The notes: a model not told the origin generated them from the sequence alone. A stretch of DNA of 64,000 nt from Flavobacterium sp. 9 (GCF_002754195.1 NZ_PEEU01000001.1:5270001-5334000); one strand, 5' to 3'; counted from the first letter of the stretch, positions 17,119 through 25,226 are shown. Translations and numbers: made by a program.

Positions 17119-17174
17119 TTAAAAAAGCCTTCAATATATTCTAAATTCAGAATATTTATTGAAGGCTTTTTTTG
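17119..17174 (-). terminator. Terminator of the alpha/beta hydrolase gene
   Basis: Long arms AAAAAAGCCTTCAATA and TATTGAAGGCTTTTTT around a loop containing a second small inverted repeat (ATTCTAAATTCAGAAT), 18 bp after the stop codon. Confidence 0.85.
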
Positions 17175-17191
17175 CGTTTATTTTCGAAAAT

Positions 17192-17860
17192 TTAATTCAG
17201 ATCGTAATTTCCATTTGCCCATTTTTTACATGGTACAATCCAATTGTCAGCAGCTTTGTATAAAAAACCATGTTTTAAATTGGTGTTCAATTCAATTTGT
17301 TTGAAATGATTTATTTTAAGTTTCGAAGTTTCTTTTCGTTTGGTAGCATCAACACCATTAATATCTGATTTTTCATAAATTGTCAAGATATTTCCACAGT
17401 AATTAATGTCCGGAATTTGTTCTATATCAGTATCAATAAAACATCCAATAAAGACAAAATTTACATCAGGATTTGCTAAAAATGTTGAAACAAATTGTGC
17501 TATATAACCGCCTTTTGAAGTTCCGATTACCGTAATTTTATTTGGTGGAACTCCATTTTTAATCTGCTTTTTAATTTGTTTTGCTATTTTTTCAGCGTAG
17601 TCATATGCATTTGTGTTTTTCTTTCTGATTTCGCTAAACACAATAAAATTATCTTTTCTAAATGAAGCTAAAATCTCGTTGTATTCTGCTTTTCCATATT
17701 CCGGATGCGCAACATCTAAAGCATTTTCTTCAACAAATTTATTATGGAAAAAATAAATATAACGTTGGTCTTTGTTTGGTGTTTTATTTTGGCTAAAAGC
17801 TGTAAAAGTGCTAATTAAAGTGAATAAGAAAGCAAAGAATAGTTTTGATAATTGATTCAT
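17192..17860 (-). CDS. Exported alpha/beta-hydrolase-like protein
   Basis: 222 residues from the ATG at 17860 (MNQLSKLFFAFLFTLISTFTAFSQ, a signal peptide). A longer frame starts upstream with residues that do not look like a signal. The mature part begins with YIYFFHNKFVEENAL. It carries a nucleophile elbow VIGTSKGGYIAQF (G-T-S-K-G; Ser nucleophile), an Asp-containing segment after LTIYEKSD, and a C-terminal His in NLKHGFLYK that would complete the triad. The substrate cannot be inferred. It is monocistronic with its own -7 box and terminator. Confidence 0.75.
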   Translation of the reverse strand: MNQLSKLFFAFLFTLISTFTAFSQNKTPNKDQRYIYFFHNKFVEENALDVAHPEYGKAEYNEILASFRKDNFIVFSEIRKKNTNAYDYAEKIAKQIKKQIKNGVPPNKITVIGTSKGGYIAQFVSTFLANPDVNFVFIGCFIDTDIEQIPDINYCGNILTIYEKSDINGVDATKRKETSKLKINHFKQIELNTNLKHGFLYKAADNWIVPCKKWANGNYDLN

Positions 17861-17892
17861 AAGATTAGTTTGTTTTTTTAAAATGGTTTCGA

Positions 17893-17900
17893 CAAATGTA
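17893..17900 (-). promoter_or_regulatory. Putative -7 box of the alpha/beta hydrolase gene
   Basis: TACATTTG on the minus strand, 32 bp before the start at 17860. Confidence 0.45.
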
Positions 17901-17946
17901 AAAAACAAAATGCTCTGTTTTAATATTTTTCTTACGATTTGTATTT

Positions 17947-18402
17947 TTATTCTAAAATATTTTTAATTTGAACTTCTAAATCTTCAATACCTTTGAACTT
18001 TTGAAATTCTAGTTCTTTTTGGGACTTTTTTAATTCTGTAATTAATTCTAAGATTAAATCATAACCTTCGATTTCGTAGCCAAACATATTTTGGTCGAAA
18101 TTTATTCCAATAAGTAATCCATCATTATCAATACCAATGCACCAGTTTTCAATAAAATCATTTAGTTCTATTTCAACAGTCTTATAATTTTCCCAACCAT
18201 TTTTCGCACAAATTCTCGCTCTAATTTCTTCTGACCAAAAGCATATTATCTCAATCGGTTCTCCATCTTCTTCTTCAAGTTCATTAGAATTGGAAGTTGC
18301 AAATCCAACTTCGTTTTTTAAACCATAAACGATATTTGTTTCGCAAACTTTTTTTATGAATTTTTCGTGATTTATTTTTATATCAAGATGGTTTTTAAAC
18401 AT
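17947..18402 (-). CDS. DUF2750-like cytoplasmic protein
   Basis: 151 residues from the ATG at 18402. An in-frame TTG at 18435 lies inside the upstream terminator hairpin and is rejected. The sequence has the DUF2750 layout: FATSNSNELEEEDGEPIEIICFWSEEIRARIC, an aromatic strand, then IELNDFIENWCIGIDNDGLLIGINFD. There is no signal or membrane segment, and the C-terminus is Lys/Glu-rich (ELKKSQKELEFQKFK). Members of this family have no established function; several sit beside immunity-type genes in other genomes, but nothing here shows that. Confidence 0.7.
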   Translation of the reverse strand: MFKNHLDIKINHEKFIKKVCETNIVYGLKNEVGFATSNSNELEEEDGEPIEIICFWSEEIRARICAKNGWENYKTVEIELNDFIENWCIGIDNDGLLIGINFDQNMFGYEIEGYDLILELITELKKSQKELEFQKFKGIEDLEVQIKNILE

Positions 18403-18424
18403 TTCAGTGAAAGTTTGATTAGAA

Positions 18425-18464
18425 AAAAACGCCAATAAATCTAAGTTAGAAATATTGGCGTCCT
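18425..18464 (-). terminator. Terminator of the BT_3928-type gene
   Basis: 9-bp arms ACGCCAATA/TATTGGCGT with a T-run on the minus strand, about 20 bp after the stop at 18482. Confidence 0.8.
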
Positions 18465-18481
18465 TTATGTTTTATTATTTT

Positions 18482-19603
18482 TTAAAGATCATACGATACA
18501 TCAGATAATTTCAAATCGTCGATATCATTATAATGTACTTTTTGAACAATAGTTCCTTTGTGTATTACAACAATACTTGGATTTGCTCTTTCGACAGTTT
18601 TTAAAGCTGTAGCATCGCAGAAATAAAAGTCAACATCTAAACCATATTGTTTTTTAGCTTTCGCAATTTCATCAGCTCCAGAAGCTGTCATTGCAATTAC
18701 TTTGTATCCTTTTGCCTTAGCATCTTTGGTTAAACCTTGTAATTTTTTCATTCCGTCAGGATTAGATAAAGCCAAATCATAAGTTACATAAACTAGTAAT
18801 TTAGGCTCTTTTAATAATTCTGCTTTATAATCTGAATCTTCTTTTACCATTGTAAAGTCATGAATTGGCGGAATATAACCTTCAGTAATTACTTTGTCTT
18901 TACGATCTACAAATGTTGCTCCTTCAGGAATATTTCCAAGGTCTTTTTCTGTGAATTCTTTATCAACTCCATTTACTTTGTAGATAAAAATCATTTCAAC
19001 TACAGATTTTGGAGCTCCTTCCGGAATTTCCATTCCTTTCTCGATGTTTGTTCCAACTTTATAAGGACGGAAATCTTTTATAGGATTATGATTCAATACC
19101 CAAACTGCCATAAATACACATAAAATTATAGCAAGAAGCGTAACTAAATTGGTTGCCATTTTTGGAAATAAAGGTTTTACCAGTTTTTTATTGATGAATA
19201 AAATCACAATAAAGAATAGTAAAACAATATCTTTTGTAAATGATTGCCAAGGTGTTAAATGCAATGCATCTCCAAAGCAACCACAATCTTTAACTACGTC
19301 AAAATAAGCAGAGTAGAAAGTAAGGAATGTGAAGAAAACAATCAATAATAATAAAGCCCAAATAGTAAGTTTAGATTTGTAACCTACTAAAAGCATTACA
19401 CCCAAAACTACTTCCAGAATTACTAAAAAGATCGCTAAACCTAAAGCTAATGGCTCTAAAAATGGCATGTTAAAAACCGGTTCGCTAAAATATTCGGCTA
19501 ATTTATAAGAGAAACCAACCGGATCATTTAGTTTAATTAATCCTGAAATTATAAAAAGAACGCCGACAAATAATCGGGAGAATTGAGTAATAATGTTTTT
19601 CAT
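18482..19603 (-). CDS. BT_3928-type membrane protein: DoxX domain fused to a C-terminal thioredoxin-like domain
   Basis: 373 residues from the ATG at 19603 (MKNIITQFSRLFVGVLFIISG); the longer frame adds 13 unlikely residues. The N-terminal half is DoxX/MauE-like with four helices (ISGLIKLNDPVGFSYKLAEYF, then the VVKDCGCFGDALHLTPW loop with a Cys-Gly-Cys pair). A further helix (about residues 158-178) precedes an exported region ending in a thioredoxin-like fold (PKLLVYVTYDLALSNPD, KGYKVIAMTASGADEIAKAKK), which lacks a CxxC. It resembles quinone-linked disulfide-forming systems; the role is inferred. It lies next to the DUF1599 gene and tpiA, as I recall it doing across Bacteroidota. Confidence 0.85.
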   Translation of the reverse strand: MKNIITQFSRLFVGVLFIISGLIKLNDPVGFSYKLAEYFSEPVFNMPFLEPLALGLAIFLVILEVVLGVMLLVGYKSKLTIWALLLLIVFFTFLTFYSAYFDVVKDCGCFGDALHLTPWQSFTKDIVLLFFIVILFINKKLVKPLFPKMATNLVTLLAIILCVFMAVWVLNHNPIKDFRPYKVGTNIEKGMEIPEGAPKSVVEMIFIYKVNGVDKEFTEKDLGNIPEGATFVDRKDKVITEGYIPPIHDFTMVKEDSDYKAELLKEPKLLVYVTYDLALSNPDGMKKLQGLTKDAKAKGYKVIAMTASGADEIAKAKKQYGLDVDFYFCDATALKTVERANPSIVVIHKGTIVQKVHYNDIDDLKLSDVSYDL

Positions 19604-19611
19604 ATCTTTTA

Positions 19612-19675
19612 TTTTTTTGCCACGAATTTCACGAATGAGCACGAATTAATTTGTGTTAATTCGTGGCTTATTTTT
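19612..19675. repeat. Dispersed 'GCCACGAATT' palindromic repeat
   Basis: Perfect 10-bp arms GCCACGAATT (19619-19628) and AATTCGTGGC (19658-19667) between T-runs. It fills the gap between the DUF1599 gene and the BT_3928-type gene. Confidence 0.65.
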
Positions 19676-20213
19676 ATTTAAGTGGATTTAATATTAAAGC
19701 AAATACAGAATAATTGATCATATCCTGATAATTAGCATCAATGCCTTCAGAAACTAAAGTTTTACCTTTATTGTCTTCAATTTGCTTTACGCGAAGTAAT
19801 TTTTGCAGAATCAAATCAGTTAAGGAGCTTACACGCATATCACGCCAAGCTTCACCATAATCGTGATTTTTGGCTTCCATTAACTCTTTGGTTAGTTTAA
19901 TTTTAGCATCATATAATTCCGTTGCTTTTTCAAGATCCAAATCCGGCTGATCAACAACGCCCAATTCTAACTGAATCAAAGCCATAATCGAATAATTGAT
20001 GATTGCAATGAATTCTCCTTTTTCATCTTCATCAACTTTGCGGACTTCATTTTCCTGAAGACTTCTGATTCGTTGTGCTTTTATAAAAATTTGATCCGTC
20101 AATGATGGCAGTCTTAAAATACGCCATGCACTACCATAATCTTTCATTTTGTTGATAAATAAAGTCCGGCAAACCGTAACTACATTATCATATTCAAGGG
20201 AAGTATTCTTCAT
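19674..20213 (-). CDS. DUF1599 protein with internal duplication
   Basis: 179 residues made of two similar halves. The first has KMKDYGSAWRILRLPSLTDQ followed by IFIKAQRIRSLQE; the second has AKNHDYGEAWRDMRVSSLTD followed by LILQKLLRVKQIED. Each half then has a helix ending in NYS(I/V)(M/F)AL. The repeated DYG-AWR-SLTD-K-R residues suggest a nucleotide- or phosphate-binding surface. I recall this family (PF07659) as a nucleotide-modification-associated domain, but the function is not established. It is cytoplasmic, lies upstream of the BT_3928-type gene and is divergent from folP. Confidence 0.88.
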   Translation of the reverse strand: MKNTSLEYDNVVTVCRTLFINKMKDYGSAWRILRLPSLTDQIFIKAQRIRSLQENEVRKVDEDEKGEFIAIINYSIMALIQLELGVVDQPDLDLEKATELYDAKIKLTKELMEAKNHDYGEAWRDMRVSSLTDLILQKLLRVKQIEDNKGKTLVSEGIDANYQDMINYSVFALILNPLK

Positions 20214-20243
20214 TTTATTGCTGTATATTTGCTAAAATTTCTT

Positions 20244-20274
20244 CAAAAATAAGGATAAAATTAACGAGTTTCAA
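20244..20274 (-). promoter_or_regulatory. Putative promoter of the DUF1599 gene
   Basis: On the minus strand, TTG, a 20-nt spacer, then TATTTTTG, which lies 30 bp before the start codon. The -33 element falls inside a dispersed repeat. Confidence 0.4.
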
Positions 20275-20426
20275 GTTTCGGGTTTTCTTTGTTTCAAGTT
20301 TTTTCTAAACAAATTGTTAATGCCAATAACTTGACAACTGTAAAAAGTTTCAAGTTTCAGGTTTTCTTTGTTTCAAGTTCAAGTGCTTGCGCAATCTAAG
20401 TCAACCTGAAGCTTGAAACCTGAAAC
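20268..20426. repeat. Two direct copies and one inverted copy of a 'GTTTCAAGTTTCAGG' repeat
   Basis: Copies at 20268-20300 and 20347-20379 share GTTTCAAGTTTC, one variable base, then GGTTTTCTTTGTTTCAAGTT. A shorter inverted copy, GCTTGAAACCTGAAAC, is at 20411-20426, so the region can fold. It occupies the DUF1599-folP divergent spacer, so both promoters must lie within or beside it. Confidence 0.7.
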
Positions 20427-20442
20427 AAAAATAACAAAACAT

Positions 20443-21267
20443 ATGCTAATTAACTGCAAAGGCCAACTTATAGATTTGTCGATTCCTAAAGTAATGGGAA
20501 TTCTAAATGTTACGCCCAATTCTTTCTTTGATGGCGGAAAATATAAAAACGAAGATGAAATTATTTCTCAAGTAGAAAAAATGCTATCTGAAGGCGCTAC
20601 ATTTATTGATATTGGTGCTTATTCGAGTAAACCAAGCGCTGAGTTTGTGACTGAACAAGAAGAGATTGACCGAATTGTTCCGGCAATTGAATTGATTCTA
20701 AAGCATTTTCCGGAAACTTTATTATCGATTGATACTTTTAGAGCCGAAGTTGCAAAAGCGAGTATAGAAAGCGGTGCAGCGATTATAAATGATATTGCAG
20801 CGGGAGAATTAGACGAGAAAATGTTTGAGGTAATTGCAAAATATAATGTTCCGTATATCATGATGCACATGCGCGGAAATCCGCAAACGATGCAAAGTCT
20901 CACAGAATATGATGATATTGTAAAAGAAATGCTGTTCTATTTTTCAGAGAAAGTAAAAAAGGCAAGAAGTCTCGGAATTAACGATTTGATTCTAGATCCA
21001 GGTTTTGGATTTGCAAAAACAACAGATCAAAATTATGAAGTTTTACAAAAAATGGAACTTTTTAATTTACTGGAATTACCAGTTTTGGCAGGAGTTTCAA
21101 GAAAATCTATGATTTATAAAACACTTGACATTACGCCACAAGAAGCCTTAAACGGAACAACGTTTCTTAATACAATTGCATTAACAAAAGGCGCAAAAAT
21201 CCTTCGCGTTCATGATGTAAAAGAAGCAATGGAATGTGTTACTTTGTTTGAGAAATTGAGTTTTTAA
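20443..21267 (+). CDS. folP: Dihydropteroate synthase
   Basis: 274 residues from the ATG at 20443; an upstream in-frame TTG at 20413 lies in repeat sequence. It joins p-aminobenzoate to 6-hydroxymethyl-dihydropterin diphosphate in folate synthesis and is the sulfonamide target. Motifs are complete: MGILNVTPNSFFDGGKY (diphosphate-binding loop 1), DIGAYSSKPSAEFV (loop 2; usual form is DIGGxSTRPG, here AYSSKPSA, as expected in this phylum), LLSIDTFRAEVA, IINDIAAGE, MMHMRGNP, LDPGFGFAKT and AGVSRKSMI. It is divergent from the DUF1599 gene. Confidence 0.96.
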   Translation: MLINCKGQLIDLSIPKVMGILNVTPNSFFDGGKYKNEDEIISQVEKMLSEGATFIDIGAYSSKPSAEFVTEQEEIDRIVPAIELILKHFPETLLSIDTFRAEVAKASIESGAAIINDIAAGELDEKMFEVIAKYNVPYIMMHMRGNPQTMQSLTEYDDIVKEMLFYFSEKVKKARSLGINDLILDPGFGFAKTTDQNYEVLQKMELFNLLELPVLAGVSRKSMIYKTLDITPQEALNGTTFLNTIALTKGAKILRVHDVKEAMECVTLFEKLSF

Positions 21268-21284
21268 TATTAAGAAATCGCGTA

Positions 21285-21390
21285 GTTTGTTATTTCGACG
21301 AAGGAGAAATCTTCGTTGCTAGATCGCCACAGATTGTATTCTCGTTGCGGAGCTACTTGTGAAGATTTCTCCTTCGTCGAAATGACAAAC
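21285..21390. repeat. Long palindromic dispersed repeat (TCATTTCGACGAAGGAGAAATC type), copy 1
   Basis: 30-bp terminal inverted repeats, 21285-21314 and 21361-21390, with a single mismatch: TTTCGACGAAGGAGAAATCTTC and its complement. The 46-bp centre contains TTGCGGAGCTACTTG. A related copy lies at 27189-27294. The size and structure suggest a REP or MITE-like element; no coding capacity. Confidence 0.75.
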
Positions 21391-21414
21391 CTCGTGCAAA
21401 AAATAATAAATAAC

Positions 21415-22047
21415 ATGAAATATTTTACTATAATTTTAGCTTTCTTTCTTTTCTCCTGCGAAGAAAAAAAAGATGTTCTACTTCCAAAATCTAATGTTTC
21501 TATTGTAAAAGATGTACAAGATCATTCGCCAATTTACATTTTTTTTAAAACAGAAGGAAAAGATACAATTGCCGATGTAAATAGAAAAAATAGTATTATT
21601 TCGACCAATTGGATTTTCAATATAGACAAACGTTTGCCTTTAAGATTGGTAATTCCGGAAGTAATAAAACTTCAGGAAAAAAAGCGAGCTGAAAAAGCAC
21701 ACAAAAACGAAAAAGCCGAAAACTACTATTCTTACGCAGATTCTATTGGAAAAAATATGGCTTTTCTACCTTTCACGAAAGTGTATTATAAAATGCAAAA
21801 ACCGAGTAGGGAAAATTTTGTCTTTTATTTTAGAAAAGGAAAAGAATATGTTTTGATGGGAAATAAGGAAATAAAAAAATCAGAAATATTACAACATTTT
21901 TATAGTCTAAAATTTGAAAAAGTACCAAATGTGGTATTTTTATTTGATGAGGATATGAGTTACGAAGAATATATCCAGAATAAAATTTTACTGCAAAAAT
22001 ATGTGTCTTATAATCTTGATAAACTTCCAGTAGAATTTATTTTCTAA
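21415..22047 (+). CDS. Predicted lipoprotein, unknown function
   Basis: 210 residues from the ATG at 21415 (MKYFTIILAFFLFSCEE). The longer frame runs back through the palindromic repeat and is rejected. Cys15 is the lipidation site, and the acidic EE after it is usual for flavobacterial lipoproteins. The rest is charged and Lys-rich with HSPIYIFFKTEGKDTIADVNRK and a C-terminal mixed region. No motif recognised. It lies between two dispersed repeats (21285-21390 and 22048-22073). Confidence 0.7.
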   Translation: MKYFTIILAFFLFSCEEKKDVLLPKSNVSIVKDVQDHSPIYIFFKTEGKDTIADVNRKNSIISTNWIFNIDKRLPLRLVIPEVIKLQEKKRAEKAHKNEKAENYYSYADSIGKNMAFLPFTKVYYKMQKPSRENFVFYFRKGKEYVLMGNKEIKKSEILQHFYSLKFEKVPNVVFLFDEDMSYEEYIQNKILLQKYVSYNLDKLPVEFIF

Positions 22048-22073
22048 AACTTGAAACAAAGAAAACCTGAAAC
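22048..22073. repeat. Inverted copy of the 'GTTTCAAGTTTCAGG' repeat
   Basis: AACTTGAAACAAAGAAAACCTGAAAC, split here as AACTTGAAACAAAG plus AAAACCTGAAAC, is the exact complement of the last 26 bases of the copy at 20347-20379. It lies in the convergent spacer before rlmH. Confidence 0.7.
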
Positions 22074-22090
22074 AAAAGAAACAATTTTTT

Positions 22091-22564
22091 TTACTGATGA
22101 TGATAAGGTTCATTCCTTAAAATTGTAAAACCACGATACAATTGTTCGATAAAAAATAAACGAACCATTTGGTGTGAAAACGTCATTAGCGAAAGCGAAA
22201 TTTTGCCTTGCGCTTTGCTATAAACCGTATCTGAAAATCCATAAGGACCGCCAATTACAAAAACAAGAGTTTTGATTCCAGAGTTCATTTTCTTTTGTAA
22301 TTCTTCAGAAAAACCAACGCTGGAGAAGTTTTTGCCGTTTTCATCCAATAAAATCAACTGATCCGTTGGCGTTAATTTGGACAGAATCAATTCGCCTTCT
22401 TTTTCCTTTTGCTGACTTTCAGATAAGTTCTTTACGTTCTTAATATCCGGAATAATCTCCAAATCAAATTTGATGTAAAACGACAAACGTTTGGTATAAT
22501 CGTCAATCAAAGTCTGAAGCGATTTATTATCTGTTTTGCCAATGGCTATAAGTTTGATATTCAT
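22091..22564 (-). CDS. rlmH: 23S rRNA (pseudouridine1915-N3)-methyltransferase
   Basis: 157 residues, a SPOUT-class methyltransferase acting on helix 69 of 23S rRNA in the assembled 70S ribosome. Characteristic elements are MNIKLIAIGKT at the start, QLILLDENGKNFSSVGFSEEL, VFVIGGPYGFSDTVYSKA (cofactor-binding knot) and SLMTFSHQMVRLFFIEQLYRG followed by NEPYHHQ at the C-terminus. The length is exact for the family. A degenerate GCCACGAATT repeat precedes the start. Confidence 0.97.
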   Translation of the reverse strand: MNIKLIAIGKTDNKSLQTLIDDYTKRLSFYIKFDLEIIPDIKNVKNLSESQQKEKEGELILSKLTPTDQLILLDENGKNFSSVGFSEELQKKMNSGIKTLVFVIGGPYGFSDTVYSKAQGKISLSLMTFSHQMVRLFFIEQLYRGFTILRNEPYHHQ

Positions 22565-22579
22565 TTGTTTGTTTTTTTT

Positions 22580-22640
22580 GCCACGAATTGCGCGAATTTG
22601 TACAAATTTTAAATTTTAAAATGAATACAAATTATTGTGA
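22580..22640. repeat. Dispersed 'GCCACGAATT' repeat, degraded
   Basis: GCCACGAATTGCGCGAATTTG at the left end; the right arm has decayed to ATTATTGTGAAT. It lies between the rlmH start and the TPR gene stop. Confidence 0.5.
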
Positions 22641-22654
22641 ATATTTTTTTGTTT

Positions 22655-23278
22655 TTACAAGAGTTGGTCAAGCCAAGTTTCTCTTTCTTTTACTACTCCA
22701 AGATTTTTATGATACCTTAAACCTGAAATTTCAGCAGTAGCATTTTGTTCTGCTAATCCAGCATACAAATTTGCAAGCTCTTTATTCCCGTTGAATTTGT
22801 TTATGATTGATAAAATAGAATTTACTTTATACTTTTCAATTGGAAACAATAGTTTAGGTTGTCTCTCTAATAAAATCTTTTCAAGTTCTCCAAAACTTGA
22901 GGTCTTATTTGTTTTAATAATTAATTCAGAATAATCTAAATAGGCTTGAGTTTTTACATTTGGATAAACAATTTCAAAGTCGAGAGCTTTTTTATAGTAG
23001 TCAATAGCTGTTTTTTCTTCTTCAAGTTCTCTGTAAATGTTTCCAAGTGTATGAAGTGCAGAACCTTTATTAAAGTTATCATCTGGATATTCTGTCAACA
23101 TTTTGTTAAGCAATGTTTCGGCAATTTTTAAAAGTTTTTTATCTTTAGTAGCTACTAATTCAATAGCTTGGATTTTTAGGTATTGTGCTCGACCATCCTT
23201 TCTCGCACGTGAAAGTTTCGCAAAGAACTCTTCTTCGTCAGTTTTTGTCCAAGTTTTTCTCCTATACCAATCTACCAT
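22655..23278 (-). CDS. Tetratricopeptide-repeat protein, cytoplasmic
   Basis: 207 residues without signal or membrane segment. At least two TPR-like helical pairs are visible: AETLLNKMLTEYPDDNFNKG and ALHTLGNIYRELEEEKTAIDYYKKALDFE, the second close to the TPR consensus. The N-terminus is MVDWYRRKTWTKTDEEEFFAKLSRARKD, and the C-terminus LRYHKNLGVVKERETWLDQLL. TPR proteins mediate protein contacts; no partner can be named. It may be a small adaptor. Confidence 0.75.
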   Translation of the reverse strand: MVDWYRRKTWTKTDEEEFFAKLSRARKDGRAQYLKIQAIELVATKDKKLLKIAETLLNKMLTEYPDDNFNKGSALHTLGNIYRELEEEKTAIDYYKKALDFEIVYPNVKTQAYLDYSELIIKTNKTSSFGELEKILLERQPKLLFPIEKYKVNSILSIINKFNGNKELANLYAGLAEQNATAEISGLRYHKNLGVVKERETWLDQLL

Positions 23279-23297
23279 TATTATATCTTTTTTTAAA

Positions 23298-23350
23298 TAA
23301 AAAAATCTGTGTTCATCCGTTTAATCAGTATAATCCGTGGGCTATTTTTT
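23298..23350. repeat. Dispersed 'AATCTGTG...AATCCGTG' repeat
   Basis: AAAAAATCTGTGTTCATCCG ... AATCCGTGGGCTATTTTTT, the right-hand form of the family seen at 8423. It lies upstream of the TPR gene start. Confidence 0.5.
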
Positions 23351-23644
23351 ATTCTCAAAAACTGTTTCAAAATGTTCTACAACAGGAAACGGTTCATAAT
23401 AATGATGCAAGATCTTTTTCCATTCCAAATAAGCTTCAGAAGTTCTAAAACCTACGGTATGATCTTCGAGTGTATTCCAATCTACCAATAAAAGATACTT
23501 ATTTTCGACTTCAAGACATTTCTCTAAACGATGCCCAAGATAACCATCTATCGAAGAAATATATTGACTTGCTTTTGCAAAATCAGCTTCAAATTGAGTT
23601 GCTAAATTTGGTTTTACATAAAGAAATGCAGCTTCTAGAATCAT
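23342..23644 (-). CDS. Antibiotic biosynthesis monooxygenase (ABM) family protein
   Basis: 100 residues, the size of one dimeric ferredoxin-like ABM domain. It reads MILEAAFLYVKPNLATQFEADFAKA, then SIDGYLGHRLEKCLEVENKYLLLVDWNTLEDHTVGFRTSEAYLEW and the terminal HYYEPFPVVEHFETV. These match the ABM pattern of a beta strand, a helix, YLLLVxWxxxExHxxxFRxSxxY, and a C-terminal Phe-rich strand. Despite the name, most small ABM proteins are not involved in antibiotic synthesis; many handle quinones, haem or aldehydes. The substrate is unknown. Confidence 0.85.
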   Translation of the reverse strand: MILEAAFLYVKPNLATQFEADFAKASQYISSIDGYLGHRLEKCLEVENKYLLLVDWNTLEDHTVGFRTSEAYLEWKKILHHYYEPFPVVEHFETVFENKK

Positions 23645-23659
23645 ATAAATTATTGTTTT

Positions 23660-23792
23660 TTTATCTGCTCGATGTGTTAAATCTGCGTGAGATAATTTTT
23701 TTCTTGCAGATTTAGCAGATTTTATTTTAAGTATTCATAAACAAAAAAATCTGCGTTAATCCGCATTAATCTGTTTAAATCTGCGTGCAATT
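23660..23792. repeat. Compound 'AATCTGCG' dispersed repeat
   Basis: Several short copies: TTAAATCTGCGTGAGATAAT, GCAGATTTAGCAGATTTT, AAATCTGCGTTAATCCG, CATTAATCTG and TTTAAATCTGCGTGC. It is the family seen at 8423 with a different core. It lies before the ABM gene start. Confidence 0.5.
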
Positions 23793-23810
23793 TCTCAACG
23801 ATTAAACATT

Positions 23811-25226
23811 TTAATTCTTAGAAAATTTATCTTCAAAAGTTTTAAATCTTGCATCTAAATCTTTCACTAATTGTTTTTTTACTGATGCATCCTGTATAAA
23901 ACTATAATTGATACTGTTGTAAACATATTGTTTTATGATTGCATACGAAACATCAGGATATCTTTTTGCCAATAAAACATATTGTTCAGTCATATTTGTT
24001 CTTAAGATTCCAGCGTCGTCAGTACTAATTACAATTGGCACATTGAATTCTTTGTAAAGTGTAAAAGGATGTCTGTTTTCTTTTACTTTCAAAATGAATT
24101 CATTACTCGTTAAATTAATCTCAATCGGAATGTTGTTTTTTGCCATATAACGCAACAAATCATATGAATTTGCTTCGTAAGCGATATCAACTCCGTGGCC
24201 AATTCTGTTTGCTCCGGCAATGTGAATGGCATCGTTTATATGCCACGTTAAATCTTCGGGCTGAACTAATCCTAAAGTTAATTCTCCCGCATGAAGCGTA
24301 TATTTTACGTCTGGATATTTAGAATGACAGTATTTAAACATTACCATGTGTAACCAATAATCTTTCATAGAGTTTTCGCCATGTTCTGGAGAAACAATGT
24401 TTACACCGGCAACCAATTTACTGTCGTTTGCAGAGATAAAAGCGATTGTCAGATTTTTGAATAAATCAACCGGATCCATAAAACGAAGTACAAAATTTTG
24501 ATAACGCATTGTAAAACGGTCATCGTCAATTTTTAAGTCTTTATGCAGTTTTGCTATGAAATTAGTATTGAAATCTGCAGCATATTTTTTAGCATCTTTT
24601 TGTTGAAGTGATTTATACAATTCGTCTAAAAGTTTTAGAACTGCTTTTTCATCTTTTTGACTTGCCGCCTTGCGTAATTTTGTGTTGAAATCTGTTAAGT
24701 CAGAAACATTCATATCACACGGAATCGTTGATAATTGGGTTTCGATATAACTTACATTTTCAGCAAGAGCACGTTTTTTTAATTCTAACATTCCTTCAGC
24801 AAAATGACCTTGGATTGTAGTTTCGAATTTCATAAAAGAATCAAAAAACAAATCATCAGAAGGTACAGAACCATTATAATCTTTAGCCGACCAGGTTTGC
24901 ATTACTTGTTGCTCGTATTGTTCAAGTTTTCCGTTGTTTTTAAGAGAAGAAAATGTTTCCCAATTGCCTTTTGCAGGTTTTGTTTTAGAAACTGCCATTG
25001 TTTCTAAATTTAAATAAAAATCTTCTGCAATTGCTCTTTCTAGAAGAGGTTCTGCATAAATTGATCCTGAAAAATGATGGTGTAAATCGCCGCCTTTTGG
25101 CATTTGTTGAAAGAAAGCTGTTAAGAGAGCTTCGTTATTTTTGATCTTTTGTAAATAATTTTCAGCCGTTTGAGAAAAGCCGATTTGTGCTATGAAAATA
25201 CAGAAAAGTGTAATTATCCTCGTCAT
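23811..25226 (-). CDS. Exported adenosine deaminase family protein
   Basis: 471 residues, with a signal peptide MTRIITLFCIFIAQIGFSQ, so the enzyme acts outside the cytoplasm. The metal-dependent amidohydrolase motifs of adenosine deaminase are present: KGGDLHHHFSG (zinc ligands His49 and His51), YTLHAGE (zinc His and catalytic Glu), NRIGHGVDI and VISTDDAGIL (catalytic Asp pair). This longer-than-usual exported layout resembles the ADGF/CECR1-type proteins. It would deaminate adenosine or a related nucleoside, feeding purine scavenging. It is monocistronic with a -7 box 21 bp before the start. Confidence 0.9.
   Translation of the reverse strand: MTRIITLFCIFIAQIGFSQTAENYLQKIKNNEALLTAFFQQMPKGGDLHHHFSGSIYAEPLLERAIAEDFYLNLETMAVSKTKPAKGNWETFSSLKNNGKLEQYEQQVMQTWSAKDYNGSVPSDDLFFDSFMKFETTIQGHFAEGMLELKKRALAENVSYIETQLSTIPCDMNVSDLTDFNTKLRKAASQKDEKAVLKLLDELYKSLQQKDAKKYAADFNTNFIAKLHKDLKIDDDRFTMRYQNFVLRFMDPVDLFKNLTIAFISANDSKLVAGVNIVSPEHGENSMKDYWLHMVMFKYCHSKYPDVKYTLHAGELTLGLVQPEDLTWHINDAIHIAGANRIGHGVDIAYEANSYDLLRYMAKNNIPIEINLTSNEFILKVKENRHPFTLYKEFNVPIVISTDDAGILRTNMTEQYVLLAKRYPDVSYAIIKQYVYNSINYSFIQDASVKKQLVKDLDARFKTFEDKFSKN

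Larger units (their letters stand above)
16789..17191. other. Gene-free stretch between the TlpA-like gene and the alpha/beta hydrolase
   Basis: About 400 bases, AT-rich, without a credible reading frame. It holds the leader and promoter of the TlpA-like gene (promoter at 16883-16912) at one end and the terminator of the hydrolase gene (17119-17174) at the other. I see nothing else in the middle. Confidence 0.7.

Noticed and set aside
18403..18435. TTG start of the DUF2750-like gene at 18435
   Set aside because: The extra residues would be encoded by the terminator hairpin of the preceding gene; the ATG at 18402 is used instead.
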